Source of the DNA: Hymenopus coronatus
Lineage: Eukaryota; Arthropoda; Insecta; Mantodea; Hymenopodidae
DNA: 64,000 nt
Reading direction: 5' to 3'
NCBI GenBank assembly: GCA_030762935.1
Contig: CM060897.1
Location: 114,778,676 to 114,842,675 of the forward strand
The notes under the pieces are model-generated. The model did no database searches. It saw nothing but the letters and a program-made list of their open reading frames with translations, and was not told the DNA's origin. Below, piece by piece: positions 46,816 through 60,017 of the stretch. Within the stretch, counting starts at the first letter, position 1. The number at the start of each line of letters is the position of its first letter. Made by a program: the position numbers and the translations under genes.

Positions 46816-47622
46816 ACTTTCTCTGCACGTACTATGTACATAGTGCATAGAGAAGGTCAATACCTTATCTATGCACCCAATTGCATTGCACCCAAAAATA
46901 AGATACCGAGATTTCACCGGAAATACATGTTTTGGGTCCCCCCGAATCCAAAAAAATAATTTTTGGAGAAAGGTCCTTGTGTGTGCATGTGTGTGTGTCT
47001 GTGTGTCTGTGCACAGCATAGCTCAAAAAGAAAAGACCGTTAAATACCAAACTTTGGTACAATTTAACTTTGGTATTTTCCAATGATGCGACACGAAGAT
47101 TTTCAAGAAAATCCCCCCACCCCCAACTACCCTTTACATGGAACTTTTTTTTGAAAATTTTGATTTTCTCAAAAATGGCTCTAACAATTTTGATTAAAAT
47201 ATCGTATATTATAATTACTTGACAAATAATATGTATATCTTGAATTTTATGGGAATAGCCTCTGAAGACTATTCTGGATGAATTTTACGACATTTTGCAT
47301 AACTGCTAAACCGTAAGAAATGGACAAAAACTTATCACACAAAAAATGTAGAGCACATTAAAACACACAATTTATGTTATATACTTTTTTTCGCAGAGTT
47401 TCGTTTTTGAGATATTCCTTGCTTTTGGTTTCAGCTTTGAAAAACTTTTACTTTTCTCATACAGGAATTTGTCAACTCGTGTCCTTACAAACAAAGGAAA
47501 TTTAGTCATCTAGAAACCATCTTTGACTATGATACTCCCATATTTCGCTTTTACTTACATGGAATCAAGTAATGAGACTATTTCTGCTAATTTTTTCTTA
47601 ATTAGCATGAAGTAAATAGCTC
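46816..47622 (-). repeat. R870 repeat, head missing
   Basis: From TTTTACTTTCTCTGCACG to TAGCATGAAGTAAATAGC, where the match stops before the usual ...CATGTGAATGG head. Confidence 0.85.
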
Positions 47623-48421
47623 ATTAAGGATATGACATTTTAAAAATTGGGGAAGATATTTTTGTTATCACATGATTAGCGTCTATAGTACATTAAAAGT
47701 AACAAGCATATGAATGCACTAAGAGGTTGAGATATCTACTGTTGAATTTTAATACAGATGAATAAAAAAATAATAATCACCAGTGCAATTTATTTACACA
47801 GAAAATTACCCCAGTTACAAGTTAATGACTGTCATAAACTTTGATTCACTTGGCAGAATGCGAAAACTGTCAATGCTTGTCCTTGAAGACCAGTAGCAAC
47901 CTGGTATTACCGAAGTAAAATGTTGGCCTGACATAGAAAAACAGACAGTCCGTGATGAAAACCTACTTCAGGCAAACCGTGTGACGGTTTCTGGGTGAAA
48001 AAGGATTTATAGTAGTCCTTCAGTTGCACCGTAAGGTGCTGAAGAATAAAAATTTAAAGAGTTTAGGATTACTGGATCTCAAAGGTATCTAAGCAATTAC
48101 CAAAAAATGAGAGCACATTCAATATAACTGCTCTTCAATATAAAAATAAATAATTATAACAATATCTCTCAAATAGAAAATAAACTATATAAAATAAATT
48201 GAAATAAGTTGGTATATAGTGATAAATATTATGTGATCCACTTACAAGTACATTATTTAACTAAGTTAGCAGAAATTCTTAGCAGCCAGTTGTATAATTT
48301 AATGAAGTATTTTAAATAGAATCGTATAAACCAATAAAATATACTAAAGTAAATGAATCTTCATAACTGAGTTATTCAACTATTGGATTATAGGTTGAAG
48401 TTTTGCATTGAATTTATCAAT
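47623..48421. other. AT-rich unassigned sequence
   Basis: No feature recognised. Confidence 0.35.
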
Positions 48422-49292
48422 AAAAATCTGATGTGTACCACTCACATGACTTTCTCCATATCCCTGCAGCAAATAATTCTTAAAAAGCCTATACTCTATA
48501 TACTTTATGCTAATCAGAAAAAATTAGCAGAAATAGTCTTATTACTCGCTTTCTTGTAAGTAGAAGCAAAATAAGGGACACCCGTAGGTTAAAGTGATAG
48601 TCAAAAGCTGGTTGCTACGTCAATGAAGTTCCTTTGTTTATATGGATAGGAGTTGACAAGTTCCTGTATGAGAAAGGTATACGTTTTTCATAGCAGAAAC
48701 CAGAAATAAGGAATGTCACAAAAACGACGAACTCCACGAAAAAAATGTATATTACATAAATTGTGTGTTTTAATGTGCTCTACATTTTTTGTGTCGTAAG
48801 TTTTTGTCCATCTCTTACAGTTTAGCAGTTATTCAAAATTTAGTAAAATTCATTCTGATTAAACTACTCTTCAGAGGCTATTCCCAGAAAATTCAAGATA
48901 TACATTTTATTTGTCAGGTAAATATGTTTAATATCCGAAATTTTAACCAAAATCGTTAGAGCCATTTTTGAGAAAATCAAAATGTTCGAAAAAAGTTCCA
49001 TGTAAAGGGTAGTTGGAGGTGGGGGGATTTTTCTCAAAATCTTCGTGTCGCATCCCTGGAAGATACTAAACTTAAATACCAAGTTTGGTATTTTACCGAC
49101 TTTTCGTTTTTGAGTTATCGTGTCCACAGACACACGGACACACACACACAGACCTTTTTGTAAAAATGCTTTTTTTGGATATTGGGGACCCTAAAACATA
49201 TATCTCCGGTGAAATCTCGGTATCGAATTTTTGGGTGGAGTGCAATACTTTCTCTATACACTATGTACATACTGCGTATGGAGAAAGTAGAA
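48422..49292 (+). repeat. R870 repeat, full-length solitary copy
   Basis: From AAATCTGATGTGTACCACTC to GCGTATGGAGAAAGTAGAAA. It is close in sequence to the copy at 22692-23566 and to the array units. Confidence 0.9.
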
Positions 49293-50944
49293 ATAGAGCA
49301 TCAAACTGATAACGTCATTTAAGTTTGAATAAGTTAGTTTTCAATATGATTGTCAGTTAAAAAAATACATATTAATTAATACGTTGAATTTTAACATGTT
49401 AAAACGTTTTTGTGTGAAGTGTCCAAATGTGGCTAATACCGTCTTCGGGACCTCAAAGTAATATTTACTTTACGTTCTTAGGGTAACTTATAATTATAGA
49501 ATATTGTCACACAGCAACTCTTTTTGAAAGGAGCATTACAATCATATGAGACTAAATGACTAAACTCACTGCACAGCTAATACTGCCATCAAAGTCATTA
49601 TTGCCTCACGCCCGTGGTAAAGTAACGCCTTCAGTACGTCACGTGGGGATCAGGACTTGTAAGTTCACTCTCTACGCTTTAATGTGCTCTACGTAATTTT
49701 TTTTCTTTCTACTCGGAACTGTTCGCTCTTAAATACATGTGTTCCCCACAATTGGAAAACATATATTTATGCCATTTGGTGGGGTCGCAAACATCCCCAT
49801 CATTTTCCCCTTCTCTTGTTCATTCATAGAGGTGCAAAAAACTTCTCTGTATAAAAGATTAACATACTATCACATTATGGAGCGTAAATTTACAACACCA
49901 CATAATTCAAGTAAATTTTCTGAGCTTTTTGTGGTAGTTAATCGTGGTGTGGTGTACTGGATAGGATACTAACACAGTTCTTGGGGTAAAATAAATTGTT
50001 TCCTAAGAAACGTGGTCATTTATTATGGTGACTATGTGACGGTAACCGTTTAAACAGGTTTGACTATATCAGGATACGATTGCGGCAAGTAAATCTTTTC
50101 AGAACGAGGTAGAAGTTTCAAAATAAGACTCGAAGTTCCTGTGCCATACGAATTTGTAATACACACTAGCTTCAATCGAAAGTGAATAATAGAAATGCAT
50201 TCGTGAAATAAAATTGTTTACGGTCGAACCCGCGTTCTTTCGAATATAGGCCACAGACGATAACGTCTGAGCTATCCGTTTGGTTGTATACAATGCATGC
50301 TACTATCAATCAAGAACCAGTGTTTTAAACAGTGCTCGGAGCCGCAAAAACGCGATTCTCGGCTCAGCAATATATGGAAATCACTATAGCTGTTAATTGG
50401 CAGCATTGAGCTACCAGAAATCCAGATGGTGATTCGTAAGTTCATTAACAATTGTTTGCTTATTACTAATTGATTCGAATCATGCAAAATAGTTTGCAAT
50501 GCCTATGAGTAAATAACATAAGTGAAGCTCGTCTCGTGTTTTCAAACTATTCCTCGGTTCTGCAATATTGCACTTCCCACATTTCCCAATATATATCCGG
50601 GGGTAGTGAAACTAATTCAATCAGAACGCATAGTTCTGCATCATTTTTTGTTTACTTGTTGAGGGGGAAAAACACTACATCAGATTAAACGCCACGAGCA
50701 CCGTCTCTCCATTACCCTCACTTCGATAATCCACACATTCTTCACTATAGCATTTTGGATCATCTGTCAACGATAAATAAACCTACAACACAGTGACAAT
50801 AGTAATCAAAATACTGCACTCCTGGTCAACATGAGGTAAGAAATTTCAACAAGAGAATTCTCATTAAAAATTTGAGACTAGGTCCACTCTAGGGTTTAAT
50901 GGAAAAAAAAATGTTTCTATTTTAAAGTACTTAAAGTTTCTCAA
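49293..50944. other. Unassigned sequence
   Basis: Apart from the tRNA-like segment at 50222-50288, nothing is recognised. Confidence 0.35.
50222..50288 (-). other. tRNA-like segment (SINE head or tRNA relic)
   Basis: The minus strand has GGATAGCTCAGACG as a possible A box and GCGGGTTCGACC as a B box about 40 bases later. The arms do not fold into a clean cloverleaf by eye. It is probably a SINE head or relic rather than a working tRNA gene. Confidence 0.35.
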
Positions 50945-51225
50945 AAGGGTAATCAATTTTCGTTTCAGCTCTCTTTAGTTTTACGGCTGACCTTTCCGGA
51001 GCAAACCAAATGTCAATTGTTTCGCATAGCGACAATCTTTAGAGGATTTGACTGTGGCTTAGTCATATTGAACTAACTAATAAGGCAATTTCGCTAATGT
51101 TTACTTTGATTAGCATGATATAAACCATGTGAGTATAATGTGTATTCTTTTACACAGGAAACCTAAAACGATGTTTCTCAGTATCGAATTTTTGGGCGGA
51201 AATCAATATCTTCTCTACTTACCCA
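50945..51225 (-). repeat. R870 repeat fragments
   Basis: Recognisable pieces include TTTCGCATAGCGAC, AGAGGATTTGACTG, and then CAGTATCGAATTTTTGGGCG in the opposite sense. The pieces appear rearranged. Confidence 0.45.
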
Positions 51226-51679
51226 GGTGGCCCAACAGCGCAACAGTTCGTGTGTGCAGATAATACGAGTACATCGTGCGTTATAAGCATTTGCAGAACT
51301 CCACGGAGTAAATCCAAGAATATGCCGATCAGTGTTGTAAGCAAGAGTGATCCTCGTTCTTCTCCTCTTGCATATCAGCGTTAACGATAAATGAATCGCG
51401 CTACTTAGAGGCGATTCCCAGGTTTGTACTAGAGTCCATAATGATATACCAGAACAGAGTTAACATTTGGAGGAAGTTAACACGCTTTCTACCTCAAACA
51501 CAGAGATTTTACTTCTTAGATTTAAAGTCATCTTTTAGATTCACAAGTAACTAAAATTCTATTTCATTTATAATATCCGGTAATAGCTACAAAACTAAAA
51601 TTAGAGACTAGATCCACTCTAGGATTAAATCAAAACATTAAAGCGCCATAACAAAAACCACGCATCAGAGCACATAGTG
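51226..51679. other. Unassigned sequence
   Basis: No feature recognised. 'GAGACTAGATCCACTCTAGG' near 51602 resembles a run near 50875, so a short duplicated block is present. Confidence 0.35.
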
Positions 51680-52015
51680 ATTCAGGTTAAATACCAAACT
51701 TGGTATTTAAGTTTGGTGCCTTCCAAGGATGAAACGAAGATTTTAAAGAAAATCTCCCCACACCAAACCAGCCTTTAAATGCAAAATTTTTCGAAAATTC
51801 TGACTTTCTCAAAATGGTTATAACGATTTTGATTAAAATACCTTATGCTTAAGACATTTTTATGATATTTTTATGTGTATATCTTGAATTTTCTGCAAAT
51901 AGCCTCAGAAGACCTACTGATTCTGGATGACTTTTATGTAACTGGCAAACTGTAAAAGATATACGAAAACTTACTGCACAAAAAATATAGATCCCATTAA
52001 AACATAATTTATTCC

Positions 52016-52046
<31 letters not shown>

Positions 52047-52545
52047 TAGAGTTAACCGTTTTTTATATATTTCTGAGTAGAGGTTTCAATTTTATACCAC
52101 CTCTTTCTTCTCGTTTCTCGTTTGTTTATTCCTGAGGCAAAGAGATTGGAATTTAAATTGTTTCACATAGCGACCGGCTTTTAAATGATGACACTATCCC
52201 TTTACCCTTTGTAGTTTCTTATTTCCCTTCTACTTATCTTGCTTAGCATTATGTAGATAACAGATTATTTTTTTAAATAAAAGGTTTGTTTGCCGAAAAG
52301 CTAGAGGACATAATGTGTATGGAACACATTAGAATCTTTCCCTTCTACTTATAAGGAACCAAGTAATAATGGCAATATCTGCTCATGTTTATCTCGATTA
52401 CCATGAAGTAGAAAGAAGAATAAGTTTTTTAATAATATTTTATTGCAGAGATGTAGTGAAAGTGGTGTGAATGAAACACACTAGATATTTATACAAGAAT
52501 CCTAAAACGTGTTATTTTCCGGTATTGAACTTTTTGGTGGAAAAC
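51680..52545 (-). repeat. R870 repeat copies, partial, overlapping
   Basis: The first copy (51680-52345) begins inside the unit at AATACCAAACTTGG and ends at TGTGTATGGAACACATTAG. A second head fragment follows (52340-52475, ending GTGTGAATGAAACACAC). A (TA)n tract at 52016-52042 lies inside the first. Confidence 0.65.
52016..52042. repeat. (TA)n microsatellite
   Basis: A clean run of about 13 TA units inside an R870 copy. Confidence 0.9.
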
Positions 52546-52595
52546 AACACACTACTTATCTACTGTGAAGTACATAGTACTGATGTAGAAGGTAA

Positions 52596-54110
52596 CAATC
52601 TGATGTGTTCCATTCACATGGCTAGCTGTTACACAAACAACTTGCCTTACAAAAGATTATTCTTTTATCTACGACTGCTAATCGAGGTAAACATTAGCAG
52701 AAATTGTCTTATTACTTGCTTCCTTATAAGTAGAATGGACATAATACACTAGGCTAAATCGATAGCCAGAACATCTAAAATCAGATCCTATGTGAAACAA
52801 ATAAAGTTTGCCTCGTTTTGCTGGCCTGCAGTAAAATTGGAGATGAAACGAAACGTCACTTTCCGTTTGAGATATTGAAACCAATAGCAAGGAATATCTT
52901 GGACACGGCCAGCTCTACATACAAAATGTATATGATATAAATTATGTGTTTTAATGAGATCTTGATTTTTGTGTAGTAAATTTTTGTCTATCTCTTACGG
53001 TTTAACCGTTATGCAAAATTCGGAAAAACTCATGCAGAATAAAGAGGTCTTCAGAAGCTATTCTCAGAAAATTCAAAATATACAGTGTAATTGTGATGCA
53101 AATATCTTTATATGCTATTTTAATCAAAATTTTTAGGGCCATTCTTGACAAAAACGAACTTTTCAAATCATTTTTCAAGTAAAGTATAATTTGGAGGATT
53201 TTCTTAAAAATCTTCTTGTCGCTTCCTTGGAATTCAAAGGTATTTGCATTTTTGAGCTTTGCTGATCAGAGGTACACACACACACATGAACCTTTTTCTA
53301 AACATCTGATGTGCTCTATTCACATAACTTTCTCTACATCTCTGTAACAAATTATTGTTAGTTAGTTTATTCTTCTAATTCATTCTAATGGAAATAAATA
53401 TTAGCAGAAACGGCCAACTACTTTGTTTCTTATGAATAGAATGAATTAAGGGAGTACACTAAGCTAAACCGACAATCAAATGCTTTAAAATGTGGTTGCT
53501 ATGGGAATGAAATCCGTTTCTTTGCGTGCCCAGGTGTTGACAAATTCCCGTATGAAAAAACTAAAGTATATTAAAACTAAAACGTATAGCAAGGAATATC
53601 TCGTAAACGGTCACCACCACAAAAAAAAAATGCATACTACATAAATTGGGAGTTTTAATGAGATTTATATTTTGGTATAGAAAGTTTTTGCCTATTACGT
53701 TTACTAGTTATGCAAAATTCAGAAAAACACATCCAAAATAAACAGGTCTTCAGAGGATATTACTTGAAATGCAAAATATGCAGTTTATGTGTGATGTAAA
53801 TATATTTAATATACGGTATTTTAATCGAAACCATTGTTACCATTTTGGAGAATATCACAATTTTCGGAAACTTCTCCATGTAAAGGGTAACTAGGGTTGG
53901 GAGGATTTTCTTGAAAATCTCTGTGTCGCATCTTTGACAGATACTAAACTAAATACCAAGTTTGGTATTTAACAGTTTTTTAGTTTTTGAGCTATGCTAT
54001 CTAGAGACACACACGGATCTTTTTCTAAAAATTCCTTTTACGGACTTAGAGGACCTCAAAATATATATTTATGGTGAAATATCGACATCGAAATTTCGGG
54101 TCAGGAAGTC
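52596..54110 (+). repeat. R870 repeat, tandem pair
   Basis: The first unit is 52596-53300 and loses its end just after the CA-rich block (ACACATGAACCTTTTTCTAA). The second is 53304-54110 and starts ATCTGATGTGCTCTATTC. Both are diverged from the array copies. Confidence 0.75.
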
Positions 54111-54136
54111 CTGTAAATGGAACATATGTGATTTTT

Positions 54137-54890
54137 ACTTTCTCTATACGCACCATGTAGTGTATAGAGAAAGTATTGCACTCCACCCAAAAATTCGATA
54201 CTGAAATTTCACCGGAAATAAATATTTTAGGGTGTCCTTTAACTTAAAAAAGCATTTTCGGAAAAAGGTCCGTGTGTGTATGTGTGTGTGTGTGTCCGTG
54301 TGTCTGTGAACACGATAACTCAAAAACGAAAAGTCAGTAAAATACCAAACTTGGTGTTTAAGTTTGGTATCTACGGATGCGACACGAAATTTTTGAGAAA
54401 AATTTCCCCACCCCCAAATACCCTTTCCATGGCACTTTTTTCGAAAATTTTTGATTTCTTCAAAAATGGCTGTAACGATTTTGATTAAAATATCTATATT
54501 AAAGCTATTTATCTGACAAATAAAACGCATGTTTCGAATTTTCTGGGAATAGCCTCTGAAGAGTACTTTATTCCGGAAAAAGTTTACGGAATTTTGAATA
54601 ACTGCTAAACCGTAACAAATGGACAAAACTTACTACATGAAAAGTGTAGAGCATGTTAAAAGACACAATTTACGTTATATACATTTTTTTCATGGAGTTC
54701 ATCGTTTTTGAGACATTCCTTGCTTTTGGTTTCTGCTTTGAAAAACTGATTTCTCATACAGGAATTTGTCAACTCCTTTTCATACATAAAGGAACTTCAG
54801 TCACATAGCAATCAGTTGTTTACTAACCTATGGTAGTCCCTTATTTCACTTCTACTAACAAGGAAGCAAGTAATAAGACTATTTATGTTT
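54137..54890 (-). repeat. R870 repeat, head missing
   Basis: Starts TTTTTACTTTCTCTATACGC and reaches AGCAAGTAATAAGACTATTT before stopping. It contains a TG tract near 54268-54300. It is head-on to the preceding plus-strand pair. Confidence 0.85.
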
Positions 54891-55332
54891 TTTTAGTAAT
54901 TTTCCCTCATTGGTTTTCTTAAATTACGAAAGCTAAGAGAGACAGTAATCCACGAACTGAAATATAAATACATAGGTTGCCTTAATAATGGTAAAAGTAG
55001 TGACAGAGAGAGCGAGCGAGCGCTGAGACATTCACGCAAACCAGACATGGTTCACGGCAAACATTAGCAGCCACTGAGTACAGAATTGTATTATACCCAC
55101 GTAAATGCATGCAAACAGTGACGACGTCGGTCTGCATCGGCCCATTATGTTGATAATGTTTACTTGGTAATGTTCACCGTCCTGCGTCACTATCATTTGT
55201 CGCGGGCTTTCCTCTCTCCTGCTGCCTCAATTATTGCTCTCTTCCTTGTGCCGTGGTAATGATAAGGGACAGCGAGTGCTAATAAAGTCGGCCAGTAAAG
55301 TGTCACAACACTTTTCTGTCTCCTTTTTGCTA
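54891..55332. other. Unassigned sequence
   Basis: Less AT-rich than most neighbours; no feature recognised. Confidence 0.35.
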
Positions 55333-55797
55333 TATTTTTACTTTCTCCACACCTATTATATAGCGTTGCTGCTTACCAAGCAGGAGACCTGGGTTCGATC
55401 CCCAGTACCGGCGTGTGGATTTTTCCCCCGCTAGGAGACTTGGCCCGGGGTGCACTCAGCCTCGTAAGGTCCCTGGGGGGCCAATTGAGGAGCTACTTGA
55501 TGGAGAAGTAGCGGCTCCAGGTCATGAGGACCGCATTAACCGGCTGGGGGACTCGAGGTGCTGAGCACGTCTCACCCTCCAATACTGCACCTTATCCATG
55601 ACGTCTGTAGTGGACCGAGATGGGGGACGCAGCGGCCGGGCGGTAGGCCATGGTTCCCCGTGGGCTGTCGTGCCATGGAGTTACACCTACTATATACATG
55701 GTGTATAGAGAAGGTAATGTAATGAACCCAAAAATTCAATACCGAATTTTTCACCTTAAATACATATTTTGGACCCCCCAAATAAAAAAAAATGGGA
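55333..55797 (-). repeat. R870 terminal fragment split by a SINE
   Basis: TTTTTACTTTCTCCACACC at 55336 is the R870 terminus. After the SINE the same copy continues with CATGGTGTATAGAGAAGGTA and AAAAATTCAATACCGAATTT, until a second SINE at 55800 ends it. Confidence 0.75.
55363..55682 (+). mobile_element. tRNA-derived SINE, family S1, 5'-truncated, with target duplication
   Basis: It shares the S1 body with 12498-12840 almost base for base and ends at the same GCCATGGAG. The A box region is lost; the B box GGGTTCGATCCCC remains. It is flanked by ACACCTATTATATA (55349-55362) and ACACCTACTATATA (55683-55696), a 14-bp duplication with one mismatch. Confidence 0.85.
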
Positions 55798-55799
55798 AC

Positions 55800-56057
55800 T
55801 AGGCCTACCACCCGACCACTGCATCCCCCATCTCGGGCCGAAGGCGTCATGAATGGGGTGCACTGCTGGAGAGTAAGACGTGATCAGCGCTTCTAGTCCC
55901 CTCTGGCCGGTTGATGCGGACTTTTCGATCTGGAGCCGCCAGGGACCTCACGAGGCTGGGTGCGCCCGGACCAGGTCTCCGCATGCTGGTACTGGGAATC
56001 GAACCCATGTCTCTTGTTTGGCAAGCATGCTTCCTATCACCGCGCTAAGAAGATGAC
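55800..56057 (-). mobile_element. tRNA-derived SINE, family S1, diverged, minus strand
   Basis: The reverse strand reads CTTCTTAGCGCGGTGATAGG, then CAAGAGACATGGGTTCGATT (B box), then GCGGCTCCAGATCG further in. It is more diverged than the other two copies and shortened in the body. Confidence 0.8.
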
Positions 56058-56486
56058 CATTTAATTATAATGCTATTACATTTTCTGAACAACTTTAAAA
56101 GGCTTGGCCCTGATGCAGAAATAATTTACATTTATGCTCTGTTTAAGCACATCATTTGTGTATTTATTAAATTACTGATGCGCGTTGTTACGCATATATA
56201 GCGCCTTTTCGTCCTGTGGCGTCATATCAATTATTTTATCCTCATTTTTCCATTTTTCACACAATTACAAAATAAAACGTTAAAAACATGTGAAAATTTT
56301 CTCTGGAGTTTGGCTTTTAATACTATCTAGATTTGGATGTGAGTATTTCATTATCAGAGGATTAAAAATATATAGCAACAGCATAGAGCATATAAAGTTT
56401 TAAAGGCAAGAGAAAATAAAAATATTATTTATACCATTCACACGACTTTCTCTACATCAATAATTTTAACTGCTATTTAAAGTATG
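56058..56486. other. Unassigned sequence
   Basis: No feature apart from a scrap of R870 head (ACCATTCACACGACTTTCTC at about 56432). Confidence 0.35.
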
Positions 56487-57345
56487 TTTACTTTCTCCAC
56501 ACGCACTGTGTACATAGTGTATAGAGAAGATATTGTATTGCACCCAAAAATCCGATCCCCATATTTCAACGAAAATACATGTTTTGAAACCCCCTGAATC
56601 AAAAAAACATTTTTAGAATAATGTTCTGATTTCTGTCTGTATGAGTGTGTGTCTGTGGACGGCATAGCTCAAAAACGAAAAGACCGCTAAATACAAAAAT
56701 TGGTATTTAATTTCGGCATCTTCCAAGGATGCGACACGAAGATTTTCAAGAAAATTGCCCACCCTCTACTAACCTTTACATGGAACATTTTCAAAAATTT
56801 TGATTTTCTCTAAAATAGTTCCAGCGATTTTGATTAAAATCCCTTATATTTAAAATATTTACATGACAAATGAAATTTATATCTTCAATTTTTTGGAAAT
56901 ATCTTTTGAACACATGTTTATGTTGGATTAATTTTGCATAACTGGTAAACCGTAAAAGGTAAAAGGTAAACCGTAAAAGGTAGGTAAAAGCTTACTTAAC
57001 AAAAAGTGTATATTTCGCTAAAAAACACAATTTATATTTTATACATTTTTTTTCGTGGAGTTAACCGTTCTTGAGATATTCCTTGTTATTAACTTCAGCT
57101 TTAAAATATTTTTCTCATACGAGAAATGGTTTACTCCTGTCCATACAAACAAAGGTACTTCAATCACATAGCAACCAGCTTTTAGAAGATTTGACCATCG
57201 ATTATATTATGGTACAAGGAAGCAAGCAATAAGACCATTTCTGCTAATTTTTTCTCGATTAGCATTAAGTAAATAGAAGAATAAACCTTTTAACAGTAAT
57301 GTATTTTTGAGATGTAGAGAAATTCATTTGAATGGAACACATCAA
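56487..57345 (-). repeat. R870 repeat, full-length copy
   Basis: From GTTTACTTTCTCCACACGC, with the palindrome ACTGTGTACATAGTG, to AATGGAACACATCAAAC. A small direct repeat (AAACCGTAAAAGGTA twice) lies near 56950-56985. Confidence 0.85.
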
Positions 57346-57533
57346 ACTTTTTTATATTGCATATCTTTCAAAAATTATTTCACCCACCTGAATTAGTTCG
57401 TTAGTAAATAACGAGTTATAAATTTATAATTTTCCTTTATCTTTTGCATGTACTGTTCATACAGTAAAATTCTTAAGCTTAAAAGAAACACGGTTTATTT
57501 TATATATAATTATATATACATATTAGATATTAA

Positions 57534-58169
57534 ATGAAACAAGGCGCGGATGAAGAAACAACCTCTTTCTATAATGAGCTTCAAAATATAGCAGGTAATA
57601 TAAACGCAAAGGATTATCTAATTTTGGCTGGAGATTTGAATGGTCGAGTGGGAAATCATCCAATCGATGGCTGTGTTGGATCGGAAGGAGAGCCCATTTT
57701 AAATAGTAATGGCCAAGCATTGATAGATTTTTGTAGTTATAATCATCTTAAAATAACAAACACGTTTTTTCGACACAAAGACATACATAAATATACATGG
57801 GAAGCCAGAGGAACTAGATCATTATTAGATTATGCCATCATTAATGAAAAGCTTAAACCCTACATAAGGGACACTAGAGTTTATAGAGGCTCCGAAATAG
57901 ATAGTGATCATTATTTAGTGCGAAGTAATTTCCAAATCACATTTCAATATATAAATTTCAAGAAATATAAACAGCAGACAATTCCAAGGAAAAGAAGTAA
58001 TAAACAATTTAAAACATATCTCCTTGAAGATGAAAGTATTAGAAGATTATACCAAAACAGATTAAAAGAGAAACTTAAACAAAATACACATGACATTGAA
58101 ACAGATTGGATGAATATCAAATCAGCAATATTTCAGGCAGCATTTGAAAGTCTTGGCTATAAAACATAA
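57534..58169 (+). pseudogene. LINE endonuclease domain, N-terminally truncated
   Basis: The 211 codons hold the later half of an APE-like endonuclease. LILAGDLNGRVGN (residues about 29-41) contains the catalytic D-N pair. Next come FFRHKDIHKYTWEARGTRS and SLLDYAIINEKLKPY. The terminal SDHYLV (about 123-128) carries the catalytic Asp-His. The stretch after 130 is a basic linker. The metal-binding Glu region at the N-terminus is missing, and a stop precedes the ATG directly, so this ATG is unlikely to be a real start. Reading continues in frame past the stop at 58167. Confidence 0.85.
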
Positions 58170-58440
58170 AAGAAGAAAAAATGGCTCCGGACATGGAATG
58201 ATAATTTGAAAACATTGACAGAAAGAAAGAAGCACTGTCACAAAAAGTGGTTGAAATCCAAAACAGAAGAAGATTACATAGATTATAAAAAAGTTAAAAA
58301 CCCAAGTCAGAAAATTAACTAGACAAATTAGAAGATCAGACTGGGACAAATATGTTAAATCCTTAGAACGAGATATAACAGGGCCACAAAGGAAAGGTTT
58401 TAAGTTAATCAAACAATTACAATTAGTAGAAAATGATAAA

Positions 58441-59025
58441 TTGAGAATAAATATAATATCAAAAGACGATTGGATAAAACATTATTCTTCACTCTGGAGA
58501 GAGACAAGTGACGCAAATGCAGAGATTGATCTTGATTATGAGACCCAGGAAGATGGTTCAGAGATGGATCAAATTTCAGAAGACGAATTACACTCAGTGT
58601 TACTCAAAGCTAGAAACAGAAAGTGCCCAGGTTTAGATAATATAAGTATGGACTTTTTAAAATATGGAGGCAAAATTTTAGAAGAAAAAATTTTAATTCT
58701 GTTTAATGACATTTGGAAAACCAACATAATACCAAAGGACTGGGAAACCGGATTAATAATAAACTTATATAAAAAGGGATCAAGGGTAAACTGTAAAAAT
58801 TACAGAGGGATTTCTCTTCTTAGTTCAGCTTCCAAACTATATGCCAATATACTTAAGCATAAGTTAGAAAAATATTCTGAAGATATATTAGGGGAAGAAC
58901 AATGTGGTTTTCGACGGGGGAGAGGATGTATGGACGCAATTTTCACTTTATCTCAGATCATAGAAAAAGAAGAGAATTCAATTTACCACTTTTCATACTA
59001 TTTGTTGATTATGAAAAACCTATGA
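58441..59025 (+). pseudogene. LINE reverse transcriptase, fingers and palm part
   Basis: Reverse-transcriptase blocks in order: RKCPGLDNISMDFLKYGG (about residue 60), IIPKDWETGLIINLYKKGS (about 100), NYRGISLLSSASKLYANIL (about 120) and GEEQCGFRRGRGCMDAIFTL (about 157). These are RT motifs 1-3 of non-LTR elements. After HFSYYL the frame is lost; FVDYEKPYDIVNRYNLW continues in the next frame, so a single-base insertion near 58990 broke it. Confidence 0.85.
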
Positions 59026-59026
59026 T

Positions 59027-59374
59027 ATTGTAAATAGATATAACTTATGGCAAATATTGTTAGATTATAATATGCCATGTAAATTAATAACAGCTATCAA
59101 AAGTCTATATACAAATTCAAAAATCCAGATTAAATATAATGATGAAAATATGACAGATCCAATAATAATTAATAAAAGAGTAAGACAAGGTTGTGGACTA
59201 TCTCCATCATTGTTCAATATTTACATTAACAAAATCATAGAAGACTGGAAACAAATTTTGACACATGGACTAAAATTTCATCAGAATAAATCAGTACAAA
59301 CCATTTTATATGCTGATGACCAAGTTATAGTAGCCACATCAGAAGATGAATTACAGAGAGCGGTTATAAATTAA
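59027..59374 (+). pseudogene. LINE reverse transcriptase, catalytic part
   Basis: The frame holds NKRVRQGCGLSPSLFNIYIN (RT motif 4) and ILYADDQVIVATS, the catalytic YADD box, near 59315. It stops at 59374, but the following LNNVAKQYSMNINTEKTKTM and SFTYLGNLIS in another frame show that the thumb region continues to about 59530. Catalytic residues look intact, but the ORF around them is not. Confidence 0.9.
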
Positions 59375-60017
59375 ATAATGTAGCCAAGCAGTACTCAATG
59401 AATATTAACACTGAGAAAACCAAAACTATGGCAATGTGTGGAAAAAATTTAATAAGAGCCAAATTTGAACTAAACGGCAAAATAATTGAACAAATTACTA
59501 GTTTTACATATTTAGGAAATTTAATTTCATAATACCAATCTGATTTATATATTAAAATTCAAAAATATAATAGATTAATTAGAACAATTAAACGACATTT
59601 TATCAAACAGATGTCAGTGAATACAAAATTGAACATCCACAATATTACATTAAAAGCTGCACTTCGATTTGGAAGCGAAACATGGATTTTAAGCAGCAAG
59701 GAACAGAAACAGCTAGAAGCAGCTCAAATGCGTTTTTTTACGGCCCCTTCTTGGACTTACAAGGCTTGATAAGAAAAGAAATACTGACATCAGGGAAAAA
59801 TTAAAAGTTGAAAACATAGTGGATGACATTAAAAATTATCAACAAAATTGGATGCAACATGTCGACAGGATGGTGGATCACAGATTACCTAAAATGGCCA
59901 GGGACTACAACCCACGAGGGAGAAGAGATAGAGGACGTCCACGAAGGCGAAGGCGGGAACAATATCACCTATTCTGAGTTTCCGAGTACAGGATTTTCTA
60001 AATCCTAAATCTCTCAA

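Noticed and set aside
50222..50288. A functional minus-strand tRNA gene
   Set aside because: A and B boxes can be seen, but stems do not pair well by eye; kept only as a tRNA-like relic.
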